A stretch of DNA of 64,000 nucleotides from Ectopseudomonas toyotomiensis (GCF_900115695.1 NZ_FOXK01000008.1:186001-250000); one strand, 5' to 3'. Shown: positions 17,500 to 26,366, counted from the stretch's first letter. A program made the numbers and translations. The notes: generated by a model from the sequence alone, not told the origin.

Positions 17500-17622
17500 A
17501 TGCAAAGCGTGAAACTTTTCAAACTTTTCTCCCAGCCAACCAAGGCGAAGCACTTTAGATTGATCCCTCAGCGCAACAGTGAAACCTGGTGTTTCGGCTG
17601 TCGTGTGGGTCGATCACAACCT
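17500..17622 (+). other. Possible leader reading frame with strong ribosome site
   Basis: An ATG at 17500 is preceded by AAAGGAGAAAG, the best ribosome site in this gap. Its frame starts MQSVKLFKLFSQPTKAKHF and stays open, but beyond about 17620 it reads out of frame through the next gene with an arginine-rich, shadow-like composition. The neighbouring plausible protein is in the +1 frame and lacks its own ribosome site. It may be a leader peptide, a coupled start, or the front of a frameshifted gene. The end given marks only where the composition changes. Confidence 0.35.
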
Positions 17623-17857
17623 ACAGGTAAAAACAGTGACGAAAGACGAACTGCGCGCCGAACTCGAGCGCCAGGCGCAGCGTTACAAGGATGTATACGG
17701 CGGAGAAGTCATCACCTACGCCGCTCAGCCGGACCCCGACCGCAAACCCTGGCGCAAGAAACCCAGTCTGCTCGACCAGGCCTTCGAGAAAGAAATCGAG
17801 AAAATCGAGAAAGAACGCCAGGACAAGCAGGACGCTGCCGACGAAACCGCCGGCTAG
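17579..17857 (+). CDS. Small conserved-looking hypothetical protein, charged helical
   Basis: Up to 92 residues, with a GTG as the first possible start after an in-frame TGA at 17561. The sequence WVDHNLQVKTVTKDELRAEL followed by a long charged helix (EKEIEKIEKERQDKQD) looks like a real cytoplasmic protein with a coiled tail. No good ribosome site precedes the GTG, so initiation may depend on the upstream frame at 17500. I do not recognise the family and assign no function. Confidence 0.6.
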   Translation: MKPGVSAVVWVDHNLQVKTVTKDELRAELERQAQRYKDVYGGEVITYAAQPDPDRKPWRKKPSLLDQAFEKEIEKIEKERQDKQDAADETAG

Positions 17858-17943
17858 CGACACTCCCCCAGGTTCCCCGCAGCCGGGTAGGTTCTGAAAA
17901 AGGCTTTCTACAGCCACTGCGCGAAGGCGAGAGTCCAATTGCT

Positions 17944-17971
17944 CTGGATTCACGCCTGCACGGGAATGACG
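17944..17971. repeat. dRS3-like dispersed palindrome
   Basis: The unit reads CTGGATTCACGCCTGCACGG then GAATGACG. It resembles the widespread ATTCCCGC...GCGGGAAT palindrome found between genes in many proteobacteria, here with one arm degraded (ATTCACG against CGGGAAT). It lies between two genes that converge. Confidence 0.5.
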
Positions 17972-17987
17972 ATTTTTCAGCGCTTGC

Positions 17988-19463
17988 CTAACGCTTCCTG
18001 CTACCCGTCAGCGACCCCATCAGCCCCCGCACCAGTTGCCGGCCAATCTGGTTGGCAGCCTGACGCAGCGCGCTCTTCATCGCGCTGCCAAGCAGATCGC
18101 TGGCCATGTCGCCCAGCCCCGGTTCCGCCTTCTGTTTCCCCGCCACCTTGACTGGCGCGTCATTGCGCGCCTGCTCGGCACGCGCAGTGAGCAGTTCATA
18201 GGCCGACTCGCGGTCGACAGGCTTGTCGTAGCGCCCAGCCAACGGCGACTGGCGCACCAATGCTGCACGCTCGGACTCACTCAGCGGGCCGATGCGCGAC
18301 TGCGGTGGCGCGATGGCCACGCGCTGAACCATCGCCGGCGTGCCTTTTTCCTCCAACGTACCAACCAACGCCTCGCCAATGCCAAGTTCAGTCAGCACAC
18401 TGAGCGTGCTGAACGCCGGGTTCGGGCGAAAACCATCGGCCACTGCGCGCAGGGCCTTCTGCTCCTTGGCCGTGAACGCGCGCAGGCCGTGCTGAATACG
18501 CAGACCTAACTGAGCCAGGACATCATCCGGCAGGTCGCTCGGCGACTGGGTGACGAAATACACCCCAACGCCCTTGGAGCGAATCAGCCGCACCACCTGT
18601 TCCAGACGCTCCTGCAGTGCCTTGGGCGTGCCCTGAAACAGCAGGTGCGCCTCGTCGAAGAACAGCGCCAGTACCGGTTTGTCGGCGTCACCGCGCTCCG
18701 GCAGTTGCTCGAACAGTTCGGCCAACAACCACAACAGGAAGGTCGCGTACACCTTGGGCGCCTCATGCACCAGGCGGGAAGCATCGAGCAGATGCACGCG
18801 TCCGCGGCCATCACGGTCAGGGTGTAGAAGGTCTTCGAGCTGCAACGCCGGCTCGCCGAACAGGGCCTCGGCGCCCTGCTGCTCCAGCCCTGCCAGACGA
18901 CGTAACAACGCCTGCGCCGAGGTGCTGGTGAACAGTGCGCTGTCCGCGCCCAGCACTTGCGCATTGTCCTTGAGATAGCCGAGCAGCGCCTTCAGGTCTT
19001 TCAGGTCGAGCAGCAACAGACCTTCACGGTCAGCCACCTTGAACGCTGCGTAGAGAGCCGCCTGCTGGCTGTCAGTCAGCTCGAGCAGGGCACCGAGCAG
19101 CAACGGCCCCATCTCGCTGAGCGTGGTGCGCAGCGGGTGGCCGCTCTGGCCATGTACGTCCCACAGCGTCACCGGGTAGGCCTGCGGCTGGTGATTGAGC
19201 CAGGGCATGCTGGCGATGCGCTCGGCGACCTTGCCTTGCGGTGCGCCAGCGGCGCCCAGGCCACACAGATCACCCTTGACATCAGCGGCGAACACCGCCA
19301 CCCCGGCGTCGCTGAAGGTCTCGATCAGCCGTTGCAGGGTCACCGTCTTGCCGGTGCCGGTGGCACCGGCAATAAGACCGTGACGGTTGGCCAGGCGCAA
19401 AGGCTGACCAACCGCCTGACCATCACTGCCAGCACCCAATACGAACTGTGAATTCAAAGGCAT
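17988..19463 (-). CDS. DUF853 / HerA-type P-loop ATPase (YjgR-like)
   Basis: A 491-residue ATPase, close to the length of E. coli YjgR. Walker A is GATGTGKT at 33-40 and Walker B is ALFFDEAH near 265-272; a later RIQHGLRAFTAKEQKALRA is typical of DUF853. The family is related to HerA/FtsK DNA translocases, but its cellular role is not established. The C-terminal tail is basic (MGSLTGSRKR). It is a lone gene on the minus strand. Confidence 0.88.
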   Translation of the reverse strand: MPLNSQFVLGAGSDGQAVGQPLRLANRHGLIAGATGTGKTVTLQRLIETFSDAGVAVFAADVKGDLCGLGAAGAPQGKVAERIASMPWLNHQPQAYPVTLWDVHGQSGHPLRTTLSEMGPLLLGALLELTDSQQAALYAAFKVADREGLLLLDLKDLKALLGYLKDNAQVLGADSALFTSTSAQALLRRLAGLEQQGAEALFGEPALQLEDLLHPDRDGRGRVHLLDASRLVHEAPKVYATFLLWLLAELFEQLPERGDADKPVLALFFDEAHLLFQGTPKALQERLEQVVRLIRSKGVGVYFVTQSPSDLPDDVLAQLGLRIQHGLRAFTAKEQKALRAVADGFRPNPAFSTLSVLTELGIGEALVGTLEEKGTPAMVQRVAIAPPQSRIGPLSESERAALVRQSPLAGRYDKPVDRESAYELLTARAEQARNDAPVKVAGKQKAEPGLGDMASDLLGSAMKSALRQAANQIGRQLVRGLMGSLTGSRKR

Positions 19464-19621
19464 CTTGCCATCCCCTGGGTTAAAGCTTTACTGCAGTTAT
19501 ACCGACACAAACAGCAGAACAAATACCCACCCCATCTGCCGCAACAGCCCGCGAAAACGCTCTTACAAGCGCAGCCGTGGAATACAAGACTGGTTCCAGA
19601 GCCATCCGGACGCAAGACAAC

Positions 19622-21499
19622 ATGAGCAAAAACCTGCAGTTCAGCCACAAGATTCTGCTCGCAGCCTCGCTGGTGGTGATTGCCGCCTTCTCGTTATTCA
19701 CCCTGTACAACGATTACCTGCAGCGCAACGCCATCCGTGAAGACCTGGAAAGCTATCTGCATGAAATGGGCAACGTGACCGCCAGCAACATCCAGAACTG
19801 GTTGTCCGGACGCATCCTGTTGGTGGAAAGCGCAGCGCAGTCGATCAGCAACGACAGCGAGCCAGATCGCGTGGTCAAACTGCTGGAGCAGAAGGCGCTG
19901 ACCTCTTCCTTCGCCTTTACCTATCTGGGCACCGAAAGCGGCGGTTTTACCATGCGCCCGGACGAGCAGATGCCCGCCGACTATGACCCACGCACGCGCC
20001 CCTGGTACAAGGACGCCCTGGCCGCTGGCGGCACCACCCTTACCGAGCCTTACGTCGATGCCGCCACCGGTGAGCTGATCATCACCATCGCTACCCCGGC
20101 CAGGCCCGCTGGCGTGGTCGGTGGCGACCTCAGCCTGCAGACCCTGGTCAACATCATCAATGCACTGGACTTCGACGGCATCGGCTACGCCTTTCTGGTC
20201 AGCGCCGATGGCAAGGTTCTGGTGCACCCGGACAAGAACCTGGTGATGAAGAACCTCAAGGACATCTATCCGCAGGACACCCCGCGCATCAGCAGTGAAT
20301 TCAGCGAGACGCAGCTCGACGGCAACACCCGTATCCTCACCTTCACCCCGGTCAAGGGCCTGCCCTCGGTCAGCTGGCATATTGGCCTGTCGATCGACAA
20401 GGCCAAGGCCTACGCCATGCTCACCGAGTTCCGCGCCTCGGCCATCATCGTCACGGTGATTGCCGTAGTGCTGATCATTGCCCTGCTCGGCCTGCTGATC
20501 CGGGTGCTGATGCAACCGCTGACTGCCATGGGCAAAGCCATGTACGACATCGCCCAAGGCGAAGGCGACCTGACCAAGCGTCTGGCTATCCAGTCCAATG
20601 ACGAATTCGGCGCCCTGGCGCGCTCTTTCAATCAGTTCGTCGAACGTATCCACAGCTCGATCCGTGAAGTGTCATCGGCCACCGTACAGGTCAACGAAGT
20701 AGCCAAGCTGGTGGTCAATGCCTCCAACTCCTCGATGGTCAACTCCGACGAACAGGCCAGCCGCACCAACAGCGTGGCAGCTGCCATCAATCAGCTCGGT
20801 GCGGCTGCACAGGAAATCGCCCGCAACGCCGCCGACGCCTCGAGCCAGGCATCGGATGCCCGCCATCAGGCAGAAGATGGCGGCAAGGTCGTGCAACAAG
20901 CGATCCATTCGATGAGTGAACTGTCGAACAAGATCAGCGACGCCTGCGCCAAGATCGAGATGCTCAACAGCAAGACCGTGGACATCGGCCAGATCCTCGA
21001 AGTGATCAAAAGCATCTCCCAGCAGACCAACCTGCTCGCACTCAACGCCGCCATCGAGGCGGCTCGTGCCGGCGAGGCGGGGCGCGGTTTCGCCGTGGTC
21101 GCCGACGAGGTGCGCAACCTGGCACACCGGACTCAGGAGTCGGCGCAGGAAATCGAGAAAATGATCGAAGAACTGCAGGTCGGATCACGAGAATCGGTCA
21201 CCACCATGACCGAGAGCCAGCGCTACAGCGAGGAGAGCGTGGACATCGCCAATCAGGCTGGCGAACGGCTGGGCACGGTGACCGCCCGCATCGGCGAGAT
21301 CGATGGGATGAACCAGTCGGTGGCCACCGCCACCGAAGAACAGACCTCGGTAATCGAGTCACTGAACATGGACATCATCGAGATCAACACCCTCAACCAG
21401 GAGGGCGTGGAAAACCTGCAGGCCACCCTGCGCGCCTGCGGCGATCTGGAGCAGCAGGCCGCACGCCTCAAGCAGATGGTCGACAGCTTCCGAATCTGA
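19622..21499 (+). CDS. Methyl-accepting chemotaxis protein with amino-acid-type dCache domain
   Basis: A 625-residue chemoreceptor with a first membrane helix at about 10-29, a periplasmic dCache domain, a second helix near 279-305, HAMP, and a signalling domain with the conserved tip NLLALNAAIEAARAGEAGRG. The pattern Y121-R126-W128-Y129-Y144 followed by Asp169 matches the amino-acid-binding motif of PctA-like receptors, and the numbering fits best if translation starts at 19622 rather than 19577. It probably mediates taxis to L-amino acids. A strong terminator follows. Confidence 0.93.
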   Translation: MSKNLQFSHKILLAASLVVIAAFSLFTLYNDYLQRNAIREDLESYLHEMGNVTASNIQNWLSGRILLVESAAQSISNDSEPDRVVKLLEQKALTSSFAFTYLGTESGGFTMRPDEQMPADYDPRTRPWYKDALAAGGTTLTEPYVDAATGELIITIATPARPAGVVGGDLSLQTLVNIINALDFDGIGYAFLVSADGKVLVHPDKNLVMKNLKDIYPQDTPRISSEFSETQLDGNTRILTFTPVKGLPSVSWHIGLSIDKAKAYAMLTEFRASAIIVTVIAVVLIIALLGLLIRVLMQPLTAMGKAMYDIAQGEGDLTKRLAIQSNDEFGALARSFNQFVERIHSSIREVSSATVQVNEVAKLVVNASNSSMVNSDEQASRTNSVAAAINQLGAAAQEIARNAADASSQASDARHQAEDGGKVVQQAIHSMSELSNKISDACAKIEMLNSKTVDIGQILEVIKSISQQTNLLALNAAIEAARAGEAGRGFAVVADEVRNLAHRTQESAQEIEKMIEELQVGSRESVTTMTESQRYSEESVDIANQAGERLGTVTARIGEIDGMNQSVATATEEQTSVIESLNMDIIEINTLNQEGVENLQATLRACGDLEQQAARLKQMVDSFRI

Positions 21500-21512
21500 A
21501 ATAGCCAGCAAA

Positions 21513-21538
21513 AAGAAGGGCGCCACGGCGCCCTTCTT
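21513..21538. terminator. Bidirectional terminator between MCP and the minus-strand small gene
   Basis: AAGAAGGGCGCC and GGCGCCCTTCTT form a perfect 12-base stem around AC. It sits 14 bases after the chemoreceptor stop and 3 bases from the end of the convergent small gene, so it can serve both. Confidence 0.85.
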
Positions 21539-21540
21539 GT

Positions 21541-21720
21541 TTATCGCTCATGCTCAGGTTTGTCTTCGGCCTGCTCCTGCAGCTGACGCCACAGTTCGGC
21601 GGCATCGGCGAATTCGGTCCCGTCCTCTTCGCTCAGGGCATCAGGGTCGTATCGCCTTACGCAGCCTTCACCCAGGGTCGGCGGCGCCTTTGAGGTGGCC
21701 TTTTCCAGTGGATCGGTCAT
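21541..21720 (-). CDS. 59-residue acidic small protein
   Basis: This short gene encodes 59 residues beginning MTDPLEKATSKAPPTL and ending QEQAEDKPEHER. GGAGG lies 11 bases before the ATG, and the stop abuts a terminator. It follows the CBS-domain gene on the same strand with a 16-base gap, so they are probably cotranscribed. The protein is acidic and soluble, with WRQLQEQ near the end. I do not recognise the family; function unknown. Confidence 0.75.
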   Translation of the reverse strand: MTDPLEKATSKAPPTLGEGCVRRYDPDALSEEDGTEFADAAELWRQLQEQAEDKPEHER

Positions 21721-21736
21721 GCCGTTCGAACCTCCA

Positions 21737-22162
21737 TCAGCTGACTTCCAGGGAGCCCTGCTCGTGCTGGGCGAACTCTTTCACGGCGCGCAACACGTCG
21801 CAACGGCTGATCTGCCCCACCAGACGACCGTGTTCGATTACCGGCAAACGCCGCCGCCGTCCCCGCAGAAAACGCTCGGACAACTCGATGATGTCGGCCT
21901 CGGGGGTGACCGTCTCCACCTCGGTGGTCATATAGGTGCTGACTGTCCCGCCGATTGCCTCGTAATAGGCGCCGGAAAGGATGCCACGCAGACAATCACC
22001 CTCCGACAGCAGGCCTATCAGGTGGCCTTGGGAATCGACCACCGGCGCACCGGAAATCCGGTGTTCCAGCAATCGATTGATGGCGGTGAACAGATCGGTA
22101 TCCGACCTGAAGGTCACCAGATGGCGAGTCATGTAGTCGCGCACCTTGATGGACTTGAGCAT
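21737..22162 (-). CDS. Two-CBS-domain protein
   Basis: A 141-residue protein made of two CBS motifs: VRDYMTRHLVTF...GAPVVDSQGHLIGLLSEGDCL and VSTYMTTEVETV...RLPVIEHGRLVGQISRCDVL. CBS pairs bind adenosine nucleotides and usually regulate a partner; no catalytic domain is attached here. The ATG at 22162 is chosen for its AGGAG site. It lies between purU and the small acidic gene on the minus strand. Confidence 0.9.
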   Translation of the reverse strand: MLKSIKVRDYMTRHLVTFRSDTDLFTAINRLLEHRISGAPVVDSQGHLIGLLSEGDCLRGILSGAYYEAIGGTVSTYMTTEVETVTPEADIIELSERFLRGRRRRLPVIEHGRLVGQISRCDVLRAVKEFAQHEQGSLEVS

Positions 22163-22207
22163 GGGCGTTCTCCTCTGACGTACATCGAGCCGGCCCACGC
22201 AGCAAGA

Positions 22208-23059
22208 TCAGTCGAACACCACCGTCTTGTTGTCGTGCACCAGCACTCGGTCTTCCAAGTGATAGCGTAGCCCACGCGCCAGCACCATCTTCTCCACATC
22301 CTTGCCCAGACGCACCATTTCCTCGATATCGTCGCGATGGGTCACGCGCACCACGTCCTGCTCGATGATCGGGCCGGCATCCAACTCCTCGGTGACGTAA
22401 TGCGACGTGGCGCCGATCAGTTTCACGCCGCGCAGCGAAGCCTGGTGGTAGGGTTTGGCACCGACGAACGACGGCAGGAAGCTGTGATGGATGTTGATCA
22501 CCCGCTGGGCGAATTCGGCGCACAGCGCCGGTGGCAGAATCTGCATGTAGCGCGCCAGGACGATGACATCGGCCCGATGTTCCTTGACCAGGCGTTCCAC
22601 CTCGGCGAAGGCCGGGGCCTTGTCCTTGGGATCGACCGGAACATGGAAGTAAGGAATGCCATGCCACTCGACCATGCTGCGCAGATCGTCGTGGTTGGCG
22701 ATCACGCAGGGAATCTCGCAATCGAGTTCATTGCTGTGCCAACGGTGCAACAGATCGGCCAGGCAATGCGACTCACGACTGGCCATCAGCACCACGCGCT
22801 TCTTCTGCGCCGAATCGGTGATACGCCACTCCATGGAGAACTCGCGGGCAATGGGCGAGAACGCCTGCTTGAAGCCATCCAGATCGAACGGCAGCGAGTC
22901 GGCACGGATTTCGTGACGCATGAAGAACCAACCACTCTGTGTATCGGAGTGGTGACTGGCTTCGGTAATCCAGCCGTTATAGGTAGCGAGGAAATTACTG
23001 ACTTTGGCAACGATGCCGACGCGGTCAGGGCAGGAGATGACCAATCTGAACGTGCGCAT
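22208..23059 (-). CDS. purU: Formyltetrahydrofolate deformylase
   Basis: A 283-residue protein with an N-terminal ACT domain (RTFRLVISCPDRVGIVAKVS) and a C-terminal formyltransferase-fold domain with the catalytic set NIHHSFLPSF and, further on, HYVTEELDAGPII. It hydrolyses 10-formyl-THF to formate and THF, balancing one-carbon pools. The start at 23059 is where the ACT domain begins; longer frames upstream are not protein-like. The neighbourhood with mvaT and sbcB matches the purU1 region of P. aeruginosa. Confidence 0.95.
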   Translation of the reverse strand: MRTFRLVISCPDRVGIVAKVSNFLATYNGWITEASHHSDTQSGWFFMRHEIRADSLPFDLDGFKQAFSPIAREFSMEWRITDSAQKKRVVLMASRESHCLADLLHRWHSNELDCEIPCVIANHDDLRSMVEWHGIPYFHVPVDPKDKAPAFAEVERLVKEHRADVIVLARYMQILPPALCAEFAQRVINIHHSFLPSFVGAKPYHQASLRGVKLIGATSHYVTEELDAGPIIEQDVVRVTHRDDIEEMVRLGKDVEKMVLARGLRYHLEDRVLVHDNKTVVFD

Positions 23060-23266
23060 AACTAAAACCCCAATGGCGGCGCAAAAAGTCGGCCATTCTA
23101 ACGGCATGCCAACAAAACTGCAGCAGCCATGCGCCTGCACAAGCCCGCGACTGAGCGCCCGGAAAGTGCCCTATTTGCGCGCAGCGAAAACTTCATGGCC
23201 TAGTTGCAGTAGCCGATTAAATTTAAGCCTGAGCGACACATAGCGTTGCATTGCACTGCAGTTATT

Positions 23267-23294
23267 TTGTGGCCTGCTGTTTACTTGCTATAAG
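23267..23294 (+). promoter_or_regulatory. Candidate sigma-70 promoter of mvaT
   Basis: TTGTGG (23267-23272) and TATAAG (23289-23294) are spaced by 16 bases in an AT-rich stretch about 65 bases before mvaT. The -10 is good and the -35 moderate. Confidence 0.4.
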
Positions 23295-23356
23295 TGCATG
23301 ACTATTATTAGACCACTGTTGACTACCACAGACTTATTCACGCCAAGGTAATGCCC

Positions 23357-23731
23357 ATGTCGCTGATCAACGAATACCGCAACATCGAAGAAAGCATCAA
23401 AGAGCTCCAAGAGCGTCTGAAGAACATGTCGCAAGACGACAAGCTGAAGAAAGAGCTGGAATTCGAAGGCAAGCTGCGCACCCTGATGGGCGAATATCAG
23501 AAGTCGCTGCGCGACATCATTGCCCTGCTCGATCCTGAAGCCAAAACCGGCAAAGGTGTACGTGCCAGCAAGCCTGTAGCTGCCAAGCGTGCGCGCAAGG
23601 TCAAGCAGTACAAGAACCCGCACAGCGGCGAAGTTATCGAAACCAAAGGCGGCAATCACAAAACTCTGAAAGAGTGGAAAGCCAAGTGGGGCGCCGACGT
23701 CGTCGAAGGTTGGGCCACTCTGCTGGGCTAA
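23357..23731 (+). CDS. mvaT: H-NS-like xenogeneic silencer MvaT
   Basis: A 124-residue protein starting MSLINEYRNIEESIKELQ, with an N-terminal coiled-coil oligomerisation region (to about 60) and a C-terminal DNA-binding part with RKVKQYKNPHSGEVIETKGG and LKEWKAKWG. MvaT binds AT-rich DNA and silences horizontally acquired genes and fimbrial genes in Pseudomonas. The start at 23357 matches the family; an ATG six bases earlier is less likely. A strong terminator follows. Confidence 0.97.
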   Translation: MSLINEYRNIEESIKELQERLKNMSQDDKLKKELEFEGKLRTLMGEYQKSLRDIIALLDPEAKTGKGVRASKPVAAKRARKVKQYKNPHSGEVIETKGGNHKTLKEWKAKWGADVVEGWATLLG

Positions 23732-23747
23732 TTCCTGAGCGCGACCC

Positions 23748-23774
23748 AAAACGCCAGCCACGCTGGCGTTTTTT
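23748..23774 (+). terminator. Rho-independent terminator of mvaT
   Basis: AAAACGCCAGC-type stem: ACGCCAGC (23751-23758) pairs with GCTGGCGT (23762-23769) around CAC, extended by A:T pairs and ended by a six-T run. Confidence 0.93.
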
Positions 23775-23828
23775 ATTGCCGATGTTTTTCAGGCGAAACA
23801 GTTTTGGGCAATTGCCTGCATCGGCAAT
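23775..23828. repeat. 10-base perfect inverted repeat with 34-base loop
   Basis: ATTGCCGATG (23775-23784) and CATCGGCAAT (23819-23828) are exact complements. The element starts right at the end of the mvaT terminator, in the gap before the convergent sbcB. It could be a second 3-prime structure or a small-RNA feature; nothing in it codes. Confidence 0.6.
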
Positions 23829-23929
23829 AACGCTGAACGAGCGAAAAGTTCCCGTCCCCTGCATTTTTCTTAACAACACACAGACGCGGCCATCGCCTCT
23901 GCGCATCGCTCTGACTGCCTGTTGTCCGC

Positions 23930-25378
23930 TTAAACGCCAGCAGGACTCACGGCAAAACGCGCCTGCAGCGCCTGCGCATAGGCCTGCCACTGCTGCAGAA
24001 GTTGCAACTGGTCCGGGTTGCAGCCCGCACGCAACTGCTCCAACGCCGCGTGAAATTGAGTCAGGGTATTGGGCGCACCAAACTCTGGATCGCTCAAACG
24101 CTGTCGGCAGAACTCTTCCCAGCGTTGAGATTCAGCGGTTGACAGGCTGGCAGGGAAATTACGCGCCCGATAACGAAACAATAACTCTGGCAGTCGCGCA
24201 TCATCGAACGGCCATTTTTTTTCGTTGGCCAATGCGTCGGGTTGAGCACCACGCACCTGTTCACACAAACGACGGTCACGATCCCCGATAAACCCATCGT
24301 AAAGCTGTTGCTCAGGGTCGTTACTGCCTGCAAAGGCCTCTTCACGGTAAATGACCGCTAGTTTCTCCTGCCATAGCGGTTGTTGATTCTTCAGCACCTC
24401 GACATTGCGCTCACACATCGACCAATCCAGTTGCAGGCGTTGCCGATCTGCCTCGCGCAGCACCGAAAGCGGCGCCACTACCGGGCAGCGATTGATATGC
24501 AGCAGCTTCAGCGGCACCGGCCACTCGCCCTCGGCGAGGTCCTCGCGGCGCGTGTAGAGACGACTACGCAGCGTGTCGGCATCCAGATTCAGCAAGGGTG
24601 ACGGATCGGCCTGCAGGTCACAGACGATCAGCGCATTGCGATTGCGCGGATGCCAGGCCAGCGGCAGCACGGGCGCCAGATAATGACGTGCAGCAGAGAA
24701 ACGTCCGGAAATGTGCAACAGCGGCTGCAGCAGGCGAATCTGGTCCAGCACTCGCTGCTTGCTGCGCAGCTGGTAGAGAAAGTCGTAAAGCTTTGGCTGT
24801 CGGTCACGCAGCAGCCGTGCCAGGCCGATGGTGGCGCGCACGTCGGACAGCGCATCGTGAGCCTGGCCATGGTCGATACCATTGGCCTGGGTCAGGCGCT
24901 CCAGTTTGAGCGATACCCGCCCCTCGTCCTCAGGCCACTCGATGCCCTCGGGACGCAACGCATAAGCGGTGCGCACCAGATCGATCAGGTCCCAGCGACT
25001 GTTACCGCCCTGCCACTCACGCGCGTAAGGATCGAAGAAGTTGCGATAGAGGCTGTAGCGCGTCACCTCGTCATCGAAGCGCAAGCTGTTGTAGCCGGCG
25101 CCACAGGTACCGGGCGCCGAGAGCGCGGCATGCACCCGGGTCATGAACTCGCCCTCGTCGAGCCCCAACTGCTGCAGGTGCTGCGGATCGATGCCGGTCA
25201 CCAGGCAGGCTGCGGGGTGCGGCAGGATGTCGTCGCTGGGGCGACAGTATATGTTCAGCGCCTCGCCGATCTCGTTCAGCGCCTCATCGGTACGGATACC
25301 CGCCACCTGCAGCGGGCGGTCACACCGCGGATTGATACCGGTGGTCTCGTAGTCGTACCAGAAGATGCTGGAAGTCAT
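23930..25378 (-). CDS. sbcB: Exodeoxyribonuclease I
   Basis: A 482-residue enzyme of the DnaQ exonuclease superfamily. The acidic motifs are visible: IFWYDYETTG (Exo I), YNSLRFDDEV (Exo II) and HDALSDVRATI (Exo III). SH3-like and C-terminal regions follow (FRYRARNFPASL). It degrades single-stranded DNA 3-prime to 5-prime and works in recombination and mismatch repair. The ATG at 25378 has GGAG seven bases upstream; the longer frame from 25399 lacks it. Confidence 0.95.
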   Translation of the reverse strand: MTSSIFWYDYETTGINPRCDRPLQVAGIRTDEALNEIGEALNIYCRPSDDILPHPAACLVTGIDPQHLQQLGLDEGEFMTRVHAALSAPGTCGAGYNSLRFDDEVTRYSLYRNFFDPYAREWQGGNSRWDLIDLVRTAYALRPEGIEWPEDEGRVSLKLERLTQANGIDHGQAHDALSDVRATIGLARLLRDRQPKLYDFLYQLRSKQRVLDQIRLLQPLLHISGRFSAARHYLAPVLPLAWHPRNRNALIVCDLQADPSPLLNLDADTLRSRLYTRREDLAEGEWPVPLKLLHINRCPVVAPLSVLREADRQRLQLDWSMCERNVEVLKNQQPLWQEKLAVIYREEAFAGSNDPEQQLYDGFIGDRDRRLCEQVRGAQPDALANEKKWPFDDARLPELLFRYRARNFPASLSTAESQRWEEFCRQRLSDPEFGAPNTLTQFHAALEQLRAGCNPDQLQLLQQWQAYAQALQARFAVSPAGV

Positions 25379-25561
25379 TGGCGGCTCCGTACCGAACATA
25401 AAGTTGTCGGCAGTCTATCATTCACCTCCAGGCTCGCCGTCGCCGGCCAAAGCATGAACCAGCGCACAGCCGTTGCACCGCCAGGCTCGCTGCACTTGTC
25501 GGGCGAGAGCCGTAACCACTAGCATTGCCAGTCTCCCCACTCTACTTACAAGGATGCAACC

Positions 25562-26320
25562 ATGAGTGACGCGATCACCCCCAATCCCTATGCCGCTCCC
25601 ACCAGCGACCTGCAACAGACGCCGTCCAACCAGACACCGAGCATCGAAGAAGCCCTGGCACGCGGTTATGACTTCAGTATCGGCGAACTGCTGAGCGAAT
25701 CCTGGAGCAAGGTCAAGGGCACCAAAGGCATTATCATCGGTGGTTTCCTGGTGTTCTATGTGGTGCTGCTGGCCGCTACCTTCATCCTCGGCGGCGTTGT
25801 CGGCATCTTCGGCGCCCTGAGCGAAAACCTGTTTCTGGTATTCGTCGGCGAGATCCTGATTTCGCTGCTGGCCTCGGCCCTGGCCTACCCCTTCATGGCC
25901 GGCATCAACATGGTCGGCATTCGCCGTGCCGCCGACCAGCCGCTGAGCTTCAACGAGATTTTCAGCCACTTCGGGCGCACCGTACCGCTGATCATCACCG
26001 CAGTGGTGATGATGCTGCTGATCTACCTCGGCATGATCCTGCTGCTGATTCCCGGCATCTACCTGGCCGTGGCCTATCTGTTGGCCATTCCGCTGGTGGT
26101 CGAGCGTGGTCTGTCGCCCTGGCAGGCACTGGAAGCCTCGCGCAAGGCCATCACCCAGCACTGGTTCAAGGTCTTCGGCCTGTTCCTGCTGCTCGGCCTG
26201 ATCGTCATGGTCAGCGCCATCCCGCTGGGTATCGGTCTGGTGTGGAGCATTCCGTTGATGGTCGTGGCCATGGGTGTGCTGTATCGCACCATCTTTGGCG
26301 TACTGCCTGCCGCCCAATAA
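25562..26320 (+). CDS. Hydrophobic membrane protein, unknown family member
   Basis: A 252-residue protein with a soluble proline-rich N-terminus (NPYAAPTSDLQQTP) and then about six hydrophobic segments between residues 60 and 250. The end has SPWQALEASRKAITQHWFKVF, a motif seen in several poorly characterised multi-pass membrane proteins. AAGGA precedes the ATG. It lies just before the RDD gene but a terminator-like stem separates them. I assign no function. Confidence 0.75.
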   Translation: MSDAITPNPYAAPTSDLQQTPSNQTPSIEEALARGYDFSIGELLSESWSKVKGTKGIIIGGFLVFYVVLLAATFILGGVVGIFGALSENLFLVFVGEILISLLASALAYPFMAGINMVGIRRAADQPLSFNEIFSHFGRTVPLIITAVVMMLLIYLGMILLLIPGIYLAVAYLLAIPLVVERGLSPWQALEASRKAITQHWFKVFGLFLLLGLIVMVSAIPLGIGLVWSIPLMVVAMGVLYRTIFGVLPAAQ

Positions 26321-26342
26321 GGCCAGCCAATAAGTCGACGTG

Positions 26343-26366
26343 ACCGGGCCAGTTCACTGGCCCGGT
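26343..26366 (+). terminator. Stem-loop terminator after the membrane-protein gene
   Basis: ACCGGGCCAGT and ACTGGCCCGGT form an 11-base perfect stem with a TC centre, 22 bases after the stop. The T tail is short (TTGCG), so it may be leaky. Confidence 0.7.
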
